This document shows, in pieces, positions 8,979 to 18,417 of a stretch of 64,000 bases of DNA. Position 1 is the stretch's first letter. Each line of letters starts with the position of its first letter. Below the pieces are notes generated by a model. The model had not been told where the DNA came from and did no database searches. It saw only the letters and a program-made list of their open reading frames with translations. The position numbers and the translations under genes are program-made. The DNA is from Shinella sp. XGS7 (lineage in GTDB: Bacteria; Pseudomonadota; Gammaproteobacteria; Burkholderiales; Burkholderiaceae_C): positions 1 to 64,000 of the forward strand of contig NZ_CP084758.1 of NCBI RefSeq assembly GCF_020535565.1, given 5' to 3'.

Positions 8979-10067
8979 ATGGTGACAACCCCCTGGATCG
9001 GCCGAACGGCGCTGCTCACGGCGGCATTGCTGCTCGGCGGGCCAGCTCTCCCGCAATCGAGCACCACCACGCAGACCTTCCAGGTCCGCGGCCAGCCGGA
9101 TGCGAGCGTGGAACTCGTGACGGACGGCTGCGTGGTGGTGAACGGCTACCCCGCTAAGGGCACGCCGAAGCTGCTGCGGGAAGGCGAGAAGACAACCCTC
9201 GTGCTGCGCACCGAGAAGGACCAGACGGAAGACGTGTGGGTCCTCGCGCAAACCGGCAGCAAGGCTGCCTCGCCTACTGCTTGCGAGTCGCCGGTCCAGA
9301 AGAACTTCCTGGTGACCCTGCGCCACAGCCCCGAAGTCTCGCAGGAGGCTTTGGCCACGTCGTTCAACGTGCTCGTCGCCGCGCTGGTACTTGCGCTGCT
9401 GCTGGAAAGCGCGTTCGCGCTACTCTTCAACTGGCGTGTGTTCCAGATCTACGCGACGGGCAAGGCCTGGCGCACGCCGATCATGCTGGCCAGCGCCTGG
9501 TTGATTGTGCGCACATTCAACTTCGACCTCATGGCATCGTTGATGGCTGCGTACTATCCCGGCGCCGGGGTGAAGCCGGGCCACGGATGGCACACATCGC
9601 TGCTCACCGCCATGATCCTGGCCGGCGGAAGCGTGGGGGTGAACAAGATCCTCACCACGCTGGGATTCCGTGCCCAGCTCACCAAGGACGAACCCAAGGA
9701 AGAACTCAAGAAAGCGGGAGCCGCATGGGTGGCGGTGAAAGTGACGTCCGATGCCCAGGTACGTGTCCAGCGCACGGAGGTGACCGCGCCCGCCAACCCT
9801 GCGGACATTCCGGTGCTGGTCGGCTTGACGAAGACAAGGAAGCCCCCGCTGCGCGAGATCTTCTTCGGTGACTCGGACCGCGTACCCACGTCCGGTGGCT
9901 TTAAGCTGGACGCGGACAAGTTCTACCAGCTTTCCGTGGTGTTGCCGGACAAGACGGTGTACGACTTGCAGGGCACGAAGATCGCCACCCACGCCGATGC
10001 CCCGGTGTACCGCTTTGCGCCGGGGGCGATCATAGATTTTCGTGTCGCTCTTTCTTCTGCCCCATAA
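8979..10067 (+). CDS. Signal-peptide-bearing membrane protein, unknown function
   Basis: The ATG at 8979, preceded by AGGAAG, is preferred over the upstream ATG at 8937 because it begins directly with a signal peptide (hydrophobic core at residues 11-20). Mature residues about 27-125 form a small exported domain with three cysteines. Hydrophobic segments follow at about 128-152, 165-193 and 207-227, then a soluble C-terminal domain of about 130 residues. I do not recognise the family. The next gene starts 9 bp downstream, so they are surely co-transcribed. Anchoring or transport for the peptidoglycan-acting neighbours is a possible role, by inference only. Confidence 0.65.
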   Translation: MVTTPWIGRTALLTAALLLGGPALPQSSTTTQTFQVRGQPDASVELVTDGCVVVNGYPAKGTPKLLREGEKTTLVLRTEKDQTEDVWVLAQTGSKAASPTACESPVQKNFLVTLRHSPEVSQEALATSFNVLVAALVLALLLESAFALLFNWRVFQIYATGKAWRTPIMLASAWLIVRTFNFDLMASLMAAYYPGAGVKPGHGWHTSLLTAMILAGGSVGVNKILTTLGFRAQLTKDEPKEELKKAGAAWVAVKVTSDAQVRVQRTEVTAPANPADIPVLVGLTKTRKPPLREIFFGDSDRVPTSGGFKLDADKFYQLSVVLPDKTVYDLQGTKIATHADAPVYRFAPGAIIDFRVALSSAP

Positions 10068-10076
10068 AGGCCGCCA

Positions 10077-11783
10077 ATGAAAGATCTCTATAACGGGTTC
10101 GCGTTGAAGAGGGGCGATGACGACCGGAACAGAAAGTACGAAGGTAGAGAGCGGACGCCTGCTGAAATTGGTGCCGGCAAACACATTGCCTCATTGCGCG
10201 GCGACCTAGTGGAATTGGGGTTCTTCCTCGCGCGAGAGAAGACGGGTGAATCCATGGAAATGTTCGACCGCTGGCTCGAAGAGGCCGTGCGGGAGTTCCA
10301 GGTTATGGCCCGCCAGCCGACGGTCGCGCACGAGCGGGCCGAACCCGCAGGAGCCGGAAATTACCTGCGCAGGCTTGCATCGGTCGACGTGCCCCTGGAA
10401 GAGCGCTATCCGCTCTCGTCATCGGGCGGCGCGGATCGCCACGCATCGGGCGTAGTCAATCCAACGACCCGTGCGCTGATCGCCCAGTGGAAATCGCGAC
10501 GCTGGCGCAATCCCTGGGTGATCGCCGAGTGGGTCGTGCCGGAAGCGCCCAAGAAGCCGAAGAAGACCTTGAAGGCCCCGGCGCCAACGCCCGCTCCGCC
10601 TGCGGGGTACAAGGTCGGTCCCCGGTTACTCGCGCGACATGACCTCACCGTCACGGGTCGCACCCCCCGAATCGCCGGCGAAGTCTTCCTGCATGACTTC
10701 TCGGACCGCTATTTCAAAGTGGGCGACCCCTCCAAGCCGGACCCGCGGTTCTATCTCGGCAAGGAAAGGTCCTACGGGCTGCGACGGGGGCCCACCGGCT
10801 GGCTGGGCTTGCCCGACACGCAGGAAAGGCTGATCAAGGTCACCCCTGAGCTGCTCACGGGCGAGGACATTGCGGACCCCGAGTCCGCCGCGGCATCCAC
10901 TTTCAGGGTGGTCGCCGCACTGGCGAGCATCGAAGTCAGCCATGGTTTCCAGTACGTCAACGGTTACGACCTCGCGTGCCTTTCCGGCGGTGTCTGCCAC
11001 TTCACGCTGATCACGCCGGACTTCAAGCGGGTCCAGCGCGTTCACGCCGGCGAGCTGGCCGGCCTGATGGCCCTGATGGAGAAGACGGAGGCGGAGCAGT
11101 TCAATACTTTCCTGGGCGAGTTCGGGCTGCGACCGCAGACCGCATGGGGGGACGACGGTGGCGACCTTCTCAACCCGGTCACGGGGATCTGGGCGAGCGT
11201 CCCGTGCCGTGAAACCGCGGACGCGGCCCGGGGACAGCCCGTCGACGATCGCAGTGAAGCCGACGTTCTCCAGAGCTGGCAGTGGCTCGCGCGCTTCACC
11301 ATGTTGGCGTGGGTGGCGCCCGCCTACGCCGCATGCAATTGGGACCTGGCACGGATGCGGTTGCGGCGGATCGGCGCGCTGCCGATCGGCGGCACCTTCG
11401 GCAAGGACTGGACGATCGGGACGGTGTTCTCTTCCGAGCGCCTAGCCGCCAAGCTCCTGCGGGCGCATGTCCATGCATCGTCGCGGCTGGCCGGCAGGGA
11501 GGCTGCGGACAAGCCACCCGTGTGCAAGCCGTGGATCCGGACGCTGCTTGCCAAGACCCTGACCGCCGACGAGATCAAGCAAGGCCCGGCCAAGTGGAAC
11601 CAGGCCGTGCTCACCCGGCTGGACCTTGCGCTGGACAAGAGCCTGGAGCAGTACGCTGCCCGCAAGGACAAGAAGGGCCGCTCGATCAAGGGCGACTTCC
11701 CGCGCATCACCGACTGGGCATGGAAGGGCCGGCCGCTGAGCAACGCGCCTCGAAGCTTCCAGCTGGACACGTCGGACCTATGA
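10077..11783 (+). CDS. Peptidoglycan-binding protein with lysozyme-like domain (putative)
   Basis: 568 aa. Residues about 36-78 resemble a PG_binding_1 domain (ASLRGDLVELGFFL through EEAVREFQ), which binds peptidoglycan. After a Pro/Lys/Ala linker (about 160-180) comes a domain of unknown fold. Residues about 275-420 hold ASIEVSHGFQYVNGYD and LSGGVCHFTL, reminiscent of lysozyme-like glycoside hydrolases in which an early Glu (here E286) is catalytic. There is no signal peptide. Together with the amidase-like protein at 8228 this suggests a cluster that attacks or remodels the cell wall. The muramidase call is an inference from motif spacing. Confidence 0.6.
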   Translation: MKDLYNGFALKRGDDDRNRKYEGRERTPAEIGAGKHIASLRGDLVELGFFLAREKTGESMEMFDRWLEEAVREFQVMARQPTVAHERAEPAGAGNYLRRLASVDVPLEERYPLSSSGGADRHASGVVNPTTRALIAQWKSRRWRNPWVIAEWVVPEAPKKPKKTLKAPAPTPAPPAGYKVGPRLLARHDLTVTGRTPRIAGEVFLHDFSDRYFKVGDPSKPDPRFYLGKERSYGLRRGPTGWLGLPDTQERLIKVTPELLTGEDIADPESAAASTFRVVAALASIEVSHGFQYVNGYDLACLSGGVCHFTLITPDFKRVQRVHAGELAGLMALMEKTEAEQFNTFLGEFGLRPQTAWGDDGGDLLNPVTGIWASVPCRETADAARGQPVDDRSEADVLQSWQWLARFTMLAWVAPAYAACNWDLARMRLRRIGALPIGGTFGKDWTIGTVFSSERLAAKLLRAHVHASSRLAGREAADKPPVCKPWIRTLLAKTLTADEIKQGPAKWNQAVLTRLDLALDKSLEQYAARKDKKGRSIKGDFPRITDWAWKGRPLSNAPRSFQLDTSDL

Positions 11784-11806
11784 ACTTGCACCGCCAGGAG
11801 AACCAG

Positions 11807-13087
11807 ATGCCTCGCCTCGCCATTACCTCGGCCTTCCTGGCTGCCCTGCTGGCAGGCTGCGCCACGCCGAGTGTCGACCGGGGATTCGTGGTCCGCACCG
11901 ACCTTCGCACCACCGACTGCGAAGGCAACGCATCTCCCGAAGACATCCATGCGACGCCGGGGAGCTCGGACCCGTTCAACTTCCTGAACCTCAGGGAGAA
12001 CCCGCTTCGCGTCGAGGGACAGCCCGATCGGCGGCCGAAGGTCAGGGACTGCACGAAGCCATCTGGAGAGGTGCCGCGCACCGCCGGCCTGGCATTGAAG
12101 CGGGGCGATACCCTGTACCTGGGCACCGGCGCAGTCGGGCCGGCCTTCCAGGCGGACAAACTTCCGCGGCCCATCCACACCCCGGCGGCGCTGGCCGGAC
12201 CCGTGAAGGTCACCCTGCGCAGCGTGCATCCCACGGCGGGCCGGCTCTACGCCGAAGAGGACATGCTGCTCGCGGCCGCCTTGTCGATGGCGCGTGCACC
12301 GAAACTGAAGATCGAGGCGTCGGACCTCGCGCCCGCTCTCGACCGGCAACAGGTGCTGTTGTGGAACAGCCTGATGGGCCACCTGCGCCTGTGGCGCAGT
12401 TCCGTGGGCAACCCGCCGCCGGGCGTACGGCCGGCGCTCGCCTTACTGGTCGATTCCGGAAGCTGGTGCCTCGACGTCCGGTCCCGGCTGAGTGCCGACG
12501 ATGCCGACAGGCGCGAGCTCACGAGATTCTTTACCGGCACGGAGGGTGACTGCCCCGGCGGCGAGGCCTCGCGGTCCAACATCGAATTTAGCCGGATCAC
12601 CAACCCGGCGCGCAACGCCGTGCAGGCGATCGCGACGGCTCCCAAGCCGTCTGGCGGTTACTACCCGGATCCGCATCAGCTCGCGCTGTTCACGCAGGTT
12701 ACCGTCGACCTGAACGGCGCGCGTATCGGCGCACATGATTCTGCGTCCTCCACCGGCGCCTGGACGCTGCTGGACTGGCACCAGGCCGAGATCTGCAAGG
12801 ACAAGGCGGGGCAGCCGCTGACGCTCGCCGCGTTCCGGATGCGCGACGGGCATTGGGTCCACGTCAAGCAGCCCGTGGATACCGAAGCCACCGTCGGTGT
12901 GCGACTGGTCTTCACCCAAACCCTTCAGGCCCGGGAGTTCTTCGCCAAGGGCCACTGGTCGCAGCGCTGGAAGCGGGTACTGGATACCGAGGACCTCGAC
13001 AAGCTGTACCCGCGCGACCTCAGCGAGGTCCGCTGGAGCGGCGAGCCGGCGGATGCGGCGATGTGCCTGATCAGCTCCACCCGGTAG
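11807..13087 (+). CDS. Lipoprotein of unknown function
   Basis: The ATG at 11807 follows CAGGAGAA. It opens a lipoprotein signal: basic start, hydrophobic run and lipobox LLAGC with the lipidated Cys at residue 18, giving a 426-aa precursor. The open frame extends to 11282, but that part is a shadow of the preceding gene. The mature protein has several cysteines and no motif I can name. It lies 23 bp after the peptidoglycan-binding gene and 7 bp before the 1766-aa gene. The residue after the lipid Cys is Ala, so outer-membrane sorting would be expected under the Asp-at-plus-2 rule. Confidence 0.75.
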   Translation: MPRLAITSAFLAALLAGCATPSVDRGFVVRTDLRTTDCEGNASPEDIHATPGSSDPFNFLNLRENPLRVEGQPDRRPKVRDCTKPSGEVPRTAGLALKRGDTLYLGTGAVGPAFQADKLPRPIHTPAALAGPVKVTLRSVHPTAGRLYAEEDMLLAAALSMARAPKLKIEASDLAPALDRQQVLLWNSLMGHLRLWRSSVGNPPPGVRPALALLVDSGSWCLDVRSRLSADDADRRELTRFFTGTEGDCPGGEASRSNIEFSRITNPARNAVQAIATAPKPSGGYYPDPHQLALFTQVTVDLNGARIGAHDSASSTGAWTLLDWHQAEICKDKAGQPLTLAAFRMRDGHWVHVKQPVDTEATVGVRLVFTQTLQAREFFAKGHWSQRWKRVLDTEDLDKLYPRDLSEVRWSGEPADAAMCLISSTR

Positions 13088-13094
13088 GAGGCCC

Positions 13095-16000
13095 ATGGCA
13101 ACGCTAGAGATCTTCGGCGAAACGCTGGATCTGCCCGCTGCGGGCTTCGAGGGCTCGCTGGGAGGCCTCGCGAACAAACTGGTGGTCAAGGCTTCGCCGG
13201 GAGCGGCGGGCCTCTCCGACGTGCGATGCAAGTTCCAGGGGCGGCTGCCTCTGGGTTCGCTCGAACCGTGTGAGTTCGTGCTGCATTGCGAGCTGGCAGG
13301 CGGCCGTTACCGGCCGCGCGACGTCAAGTTCGTGACCGGGGGCCGACTCTTCATCGACGCGGGCCTGGGATTTACGGTCTCCGACGCCTACGTCGTTGGC
13401 GCAGCGATGTCTCGCCGCCCGGGGCACAGCGTGCTGCTGCGCACCGACGCGCGGCTGGCCAAGGACTTGCTGGATCGGCTGACGTCCGGCACCGCAGTCA
13501 CCCTGGACCAGGCCAGCTATGCCGACGACGACTTCTGGGTCAGCCCGGACTTTGCCGCCAAGACCTTCAACTTCGAGCCGATGCGCGGCGGAAGGCTGTC
13601 GGTGAAGCACTACTACGAGCAAGATGGCCGCTTCGAGAGCGACCAGTCCGTTGCGATGGCGGCGGTGCAGGTCAGCCGCGATCGCATCACGGTAGCCGGC
13701 CGCACCGATCGCCTGTACGTGCACGGTGACCTGGTGGACAAGCGTCCCCAGACGACTGACAACGACGTGTTCTTCCAACATGTTCTGGTCAATGGCGAGC
13801 TGCAGTACTCCGTGCCGCACCATGCCCCTCAGCGCGAGCAGCTGAAGTGGTCGTCACTCGCCGGATCGAGCGAGCCGCCGGTGCTGCTTGCGCTGCGGTG
13901 GCGGGACGAGAATGGCCACCCGCTCGCTTTCCAGCCCCGGTCGGGCGAGTTCACGCTCGGCGAGCGCAGCGGGTTCAATTTCGCGGTGCCCGACGGCACC
14001 GACGCGGATCTGATCGAACTGGCCAACCACACCGTGGGCGTGACGACGGGCGCCAGCCAGGCCTGGGTGCTGCGCTCCCTCGACCCCGTGGCCCACTACC
14101 GCTGGGACGAGACCCACGCGGAGTATGGCCCGGTGACCCTTTCGCCCGGCGCGCCCCTGGAGATTCACGGCATGGCCACCGGGGTTGTGCTGCAGACGCC
14201 TGCGAATTCCGGCGGCGCAGGGCTGGCATGCGACTTCAGCTGCTCCGAAGTGAAGGACGCGCAGGGCCGTGTCATCGCGTGGCTGCCCGAGATCGCCCTC
14301 GGGGGCGACGGGCCCGAGTGGGCCCTGCAGGCGTTCCTCGAGGAAAAGGACAGCCGTGCCGGGGCGGCGCTCTCGGTACGGCAGGCGAGCGCCAAGCCGG
14401 GTGCCCGCGGTCCGACGCTTCCCCTCGTGGATGCCACGGCCGTCGGGATGAACCTGCTCCCGCCCGCGGGCAGCATCCGGTACGAAGGCCTCGTGTTCAG
14501 CGCCCTGGGGAAGTGGCTGGGCGGGCACGACGAGCAGTTCGTCGGCCGGCAGCCGGCGTGGCTCGCTTCGCCGGCCATGCTGGCCGAGGCGCCCCAGGCG
14601 CATCTCACCGGTTTCGCGCTGCTGCCCCGGAGAGAGGAACTCGGACGGCTCGTCGGCCAGCTGCGGGCATCGGGAGGCCTCGAAGCCCTCGTGCCGGCCT
14701 CCCCGCGCCTCGTCGACGCGCCGACGGCCGCGGCCGGGTTCGCGGGTGAGGCGGCGGCGCGCGCCGGCGGTTACATCCACGGCCTGCAGGTGGACGGCCA
14801 GTTCGACACCAGCGTCCAGGAGATCGAACAGCGCCTGTCGCAAGCGCCGGTCTGGAACGAGGCCTGGGTCCGGCTGATGAACCAGTGGGTGACGCCGGAT
14901 GCGGACATCCGCGCGGCACTGGACGAAGTCCGCAGGCTGATGAATGTCACGTCCTCTCTTCCGGCCCCGCTGCCTGAAGAGTGGTCGCCCGACGACGACC
15001 TCCAGCCGTGGCTGGACCTGAAGGATCGGGCCTGGGAGATCGCGTCCATGGGAGACCTGGACGACATAGAGGCCTTCGAAGGCGAAGGCTTTGCCGACGT
15101 GCTGGATGGGATGCATGTCGAGGAATTCGCCGCCGTCTGCCTGCTCGCCGCGGACGATGCGGCGGAGGAATCGACGGCTCCCTTCGCTGCGCTCGTGCGG
15201 TGGCTCGACGCGCCCATGGGACCCGACCTGTTCCGCAGGGTCGTCCGCCTGCTCCTGTCCGCCCTGGCACCCGGCGCCGGCGCGCGGTTCGAAAAGCTGG
15301 TCGAAGCGTCCAACGCGGCCGGGCTGCAGCTGCAGCAATTCTGCGAGCGCCTGCTCGGCACTGCGTTCCTGGCCCAGGCCGACTACCTGCTGGGCAACCT
15401 GAAGGGCATCCTCACCGACCTCGGGCTCGCGGACGCGGCGATCCTGCAGCAGATCCGCGACGCCTGGGAATCCGGCTCGACGGCGGCCTTCAAGGCACTG
15501 AAGGACAAGTTCGGTCCCGTCCTGACCGACGACCTCCTCGACCGGATCGCAGCCAATGCCGCGGATGCGCGCGAACTCCTGGAGGCCCTCTGTCAAGCCG
15601 GGATCGCCGTCCACGACTTGGCCGACCTGCTTCGCAGGCCGCCCGAGTACCTGTTCGCCACGCGGCGCTTCGCTTCGATGGGCGCCGAGTGGGACAAGGC
15701 GCTGAGGCTGTGGAGCGGGCGATTCGGGCTGGCCAACCTGGCCGAGGGACTCGACTGGAACTTCTTCCTCGGCGACTCGTCGACCATCCTCGTCAAGCTC
15801 GGCAATCGCAGGCCCATCGACGCCTTGCTGCAGGAGGCGCACGACCGTTTCAGGAACGATGCCCGCCCGGATCCCTTGGGCCTGGCGGGCCTGGATCCGC
15901 GCACCAAGACGATCGAGGGCGGGCTCAGGCTGCTGCGCAACAAGTTCGGGTCCGCGCTGCTCTCGCCGTCATGGGTCGGCCTGCTGATCCTGCGGCCGAC

Positions 16001-18395
16001 CGCGGACATCAGCGAAGACCTGAAGATGCGCGACCTGTGCGGGCTCGAGTACATCGACCTCCTGTACGTCGCGGTGAGCGGGCGGCCGCTCGCGGACGGA
16101 CGGCTCGACGTGACGGCTGCAATCGAGAGCCGGTCGGAGGAAGAGGCCGTCGCCGAACTCAAGGGCCGTCCGCCCGAGGAGTGGAAGGGCGATGTGGACT
16201 TCGGCCTCACCCGGTTCTCGGTGAACATCCGCCGTTCGGTGCTCGATGCGGCCGACATCGCCTTCCAGCTGCGGGTGAAGAACCTGCTGGGCAAGGAGCA
16301 CCCCAAGGGCCCGCAGGCTCCGGACGTACAGACGATCACGATCCGTGGGACGCTGGCGCCCGCCGATCCGGCGAAACCCGACAAGGCCCGAGACATCCAG
16401 TTCGCAGCCGTGCTGGAGCCGCCGAAGAAGATCCCGGTCGAACTGCTCTGCTTCGACCATGTGCTGTTCGCGGGCCTGCGCGTCGGCACGCGCGATGGCC
16501 GAACCTTCCTCGACATCGATGCGGACATTAAGTTCCGCAAGATGTCCGATGCAGGCTATCCGGACTTCTTCGAATCCATCGAGCAGCTGAAGCTGCGCGG
16601 CTTTCGCATCGGGTTGCCGTCCCTTCAGCCGGGAGAGGCGCGCAGCATCGGCGAAGCCATCGGCCTCGATTTCGAATGGCCGTCGGTGGAGTTCTCCATG
16701 CCGCGCGCTCGCGGGCTGCAGCTGTTCGGGCTGGAAGTGACTCCCCTCGCGCTGGGCATCCTGCGCGACGCCGACACGCAGTGGGACGCCTTCCGGGAGA
16801 AGTTCCTCGACATCGACAACTGGCAGCTGCCGAATCTCGGCCAGCACAAGATCGAGGTGCCCCACGTGCGCTTTCGCGCCGCGTTCGGTTCCTTGCCCGC
16901 GCTCGGGGTGGCGGGCAAGCTGAGTTTCGACCTGGTGTTCGGCCTGCTGGTCAAGGACGGCAAGCCCGAGCGGCCGTTCATCGCTGTCGACGGCGTGGCG
17001 GGCAAGAAGATCACCATCGACTTGTTCCGCCTGATCACGATCACGATCGACCAGCTGATCTTCAAGCGCAACTGGACCTTCAAGCTGGACGGGCACCCCG
17101 AGATGAAGGCTTCCGGCCTGGTCGTCGACCGCGCCGAACTGAAGATCCTCAATTGGAACCCCTTCGGAGAGGGCGCGCACCTCAGCCTGGCGAACTTCCA
17201 TCGGACCGATACGAACGACGAGTACCAGCGGCACGGTTTCGTCGCCGGCTATGAGAAGAAGAAGAACAAGGGCACCTCTTCGAAAGGGTTCGTCAAGGTG
17301 CACTGGATCGTCCTTGGCCAGAACATCGAGTTGCGCAAGGAAGCCTACGACTACCTGCTGTCGAGCGGCTCCACTGCGGTTCTGCCCGGCACGGACACGG
17401 AGTCGCTGCTGACCGAGCTCCTCGTCTACCAGGATGCGGAAGACAAGAACGCACAGCTGCCGGCAGGCAAGCAGAAGAAGCGCGAGCTGGTGGAAGGCCA
17501 GCTCGCCGCGACTTTCACCAAACGTCCCAGCTGGCTGTTCGGCATCTCCTTCAGCCTGGGCGACGTCCTCGAGCTAGGCAACCTGGTGCTGCACGACCAG
17601 CACTACTACGGCATCCGCCTGCGCGACCGGCGCTGGGTGGCCGCTGTGTTCGGACAGGACACGATCGAGTTCGCATACATCCCAGGTGCCCGGCGCGAAC
17701 TCGACCGGTTCCGCACCAACCTGCGCGTGCCGCTGCTGGACATGCTGGGGCCTATGACGAGCGGCGAGGTCGCGCTCGAGTGGGCGGTGAACTGGGACTT
17801 CCTGATCGACATCGGATTCCCGTGGAAGACGGCCGCGGGCCACAACTGGTTCCGCGCGTTCTCGCTGCCTGTCGGTGCCTACGAGGGCAAGTTCGGTTTC
17901 TTCCTGGAGAAGAAGACGACCTACGACGTGGTGCCGGACTCCGAGGTGCTGATGCTCGGCTGCGGCGCAGCGTTCTATGTCGGGTTGTATGCCGGCTATG
18001 GCAACTCGGTGGCCTTCGTGCGCGCCGGCATCGGCGTGTTCGGCATGTACGAAGGCCGCTTCTGGCTGAAGAACGCGAACCTGAGCAAGCCCGAGACGCT
18101 ACTGAAGGCAACCATCGTGCGGATGGAGGTCAGCGGGACGGTGGGCATCTTCGCCTATGCCGAAGGCCGCATCGAGGTCTGGATCCTGTCGGCTTCCTTC
18201 CGCGCCTGGGCGGAGGCCTCCATGACCTCCACCATCATCTATGTGCCGGGCGGCACCTGCGCCGTGGGCTACAGCGCACTGCTTGCGGCGGGCTATTCCG
18301 CATCGGTGAAGGTGGGGTCGGGATGGTTCAGCTGGACGTTCAGGGTTTCGGGATCGGTGGCGATGTCCGTCTCCGGACGGCTCCTTCTCGCATGA
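13095..18395 (+). CDS. Giant protein of 1766 aa, unknown function
   Basis: A single uninterrupted frame starting after TAGGAGG. I recognise no domain. There is no signal peptide. The N-terminal third looks beta-rich (many short strands such as ITVAGRTDRLYVHG), the middle (about 500-1000) is helical and Leu/Ala/Asp-rich, and residues about 1000-1600 return to beta-type sequence. The last roughly 150 residues are Gly/Ala/Ser/aromatic-rich with repeated GY, YA and VSG words, which could be a membrane-inserting or beta-barrel-like region. It is flanked by a lipoprotein gene and the 2005-aa gene at very short spacing, so the three products probably act together. Confidence 0.75.
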   Translation: MATLEIFGETLDLPAAGFEGSLGGLANKLVVKASPGAAGLSDVRCKFQGRLPLGSLEPCEFVLHCELAGGRYRPRDVKFVTGGRLFIDAGLGFTVSDAYVVGAAMSRRPGHSVLLRTDARLAKDLLDRLTSGTAVTLDQASYADDDFWVSPDFAAKTFNFEPMRGGRLSVKHYYEQDGRFESDQSVAMAAVQVSRDRITVAGRTDRLYVHGDLVDKRPQTTDNDVFFQHVLVNGELQYSVPHHAPQREQLKWSSLAGSSEPPVLLALRWRDENGHPLAFQPRSGEFTLGERSGFNFAVPDGTDADLIELANHTVGVTTGASQAWVLRSLDPVAHYRWDETHAEYGPVTLSPGAPLEIHGMATGVVLQTPANSGGAGLACDFSCSEVKDAQGRVIAWLPEIALGGDGPEWALQAFLEEKDSRAGAALSVRQASAKPGARGPTLPLVDATAVGMNLLPPAGSIRYEGLVFSALGKWLGGHDEQFVGRQPAWLASPAMLAEAPQAHLTGFALLPRREELGRLVGQLRASGGLEALVPASPRLVDAPTAAAGFAGEAAARAGGYIHGLQVDGQFDTSVQEIEQRLSQAPVWNEAWVRLMNQWVTPDADIRAALDEVRRLMNVTSSLPAPLPEEWSPDDDLQPWLDLKDRAWEIASMGDLDDIEAFEGEGFADVLDGMHVEEFAAVCLLAADDAAEESTAPFAALVRWLDAPMGPDLFRRVVRLLLSALAPGAGARFEKLVEASNAAGLQLQQFCERLLGTAFLAQADYLLGNLKGILTDLGLADAAILQQIRDAWESGSTAAFKALKDKFGPVLTDDLLDRIAANAADARELLEALCQAGIAVHDLADLLRRPPEYLFATRRFASMGAEWDKALRLWSGRFGLANLAEGLDWNFFLGDSSTILVKLGNRRPIDALLQEAHDRFRNDARPDPLGLAGLDPRTKTIEGGLRLLRNKFGSALLSPSWVGLLILRPTADISEDLKMRDLCGLEYIDLLYVAVSGRPLADGRLDVTAAIESRSEEEAVAELKGRPPEEWKGDVDFGLTRFSVNIRRSVLDAADIAFQLRVKNLLGKEHPKGPQAPDVQTITIRGTLAPADPAKPDKARDIQFAAVLEPPKKIPVELLCFDHVLFAGLRVGTRDGRTFLDIDADIKFRKMSDAGYPDFFESIEQLKLRGFRIGLPSLQPGEARSIGEAIGLDFEWPSVEFSMPRARGLQLFGLEVTPLALGILRDADTQWDAFREKFLDIDNWQLPNLGQHKIEVPHVRFRAAFGSLPALGVAGKLSFDLVFGLLVKDGKPERPFIAVDGVAGKKITIDLFRLITITIDQLIFKRNWTFKLDGHPEMKASGLVVDRAELKILNWNPFGEGAHLSLANFHRTDTNDEYQRHGFVAGYEKKKNKGTSSKGFVKVHWIVLGQNIELRKEAYDYLLSSGSTAVLPGTDTESLLTELLVYQDAEDKNAQLPAGKQKKRELVEGQLAATFTKRPSWLFGISFSLGDVLELGNLVLHDQHYYGIRLRDRRWVAAVFGQDTIEFAYIPGARRELDRFRTNLRVPLLDMLGPMTSGEVALEWAVNWDFLIDIGFPWKTAAGHNWFRAFSLPVGAYEGKFGFFLEKKTTYDVVPDSEVLMLGCGAAFYVGLYAGYGNSVAFVRAGIGVFGMYEGRFWLKNANLSKPETLLKATIVRMEVSGTVGIFAYAEGRIEVWILSASFRAWAEASMTSTIIYVPGGTCAVGYSALLAAGYSASVKVGSGWFSWTFRVSGSVAMSVSGRLLLA

Positions 18396-18417
18396 CAGCA
18401 ACAGGGATGCCAAAGAG

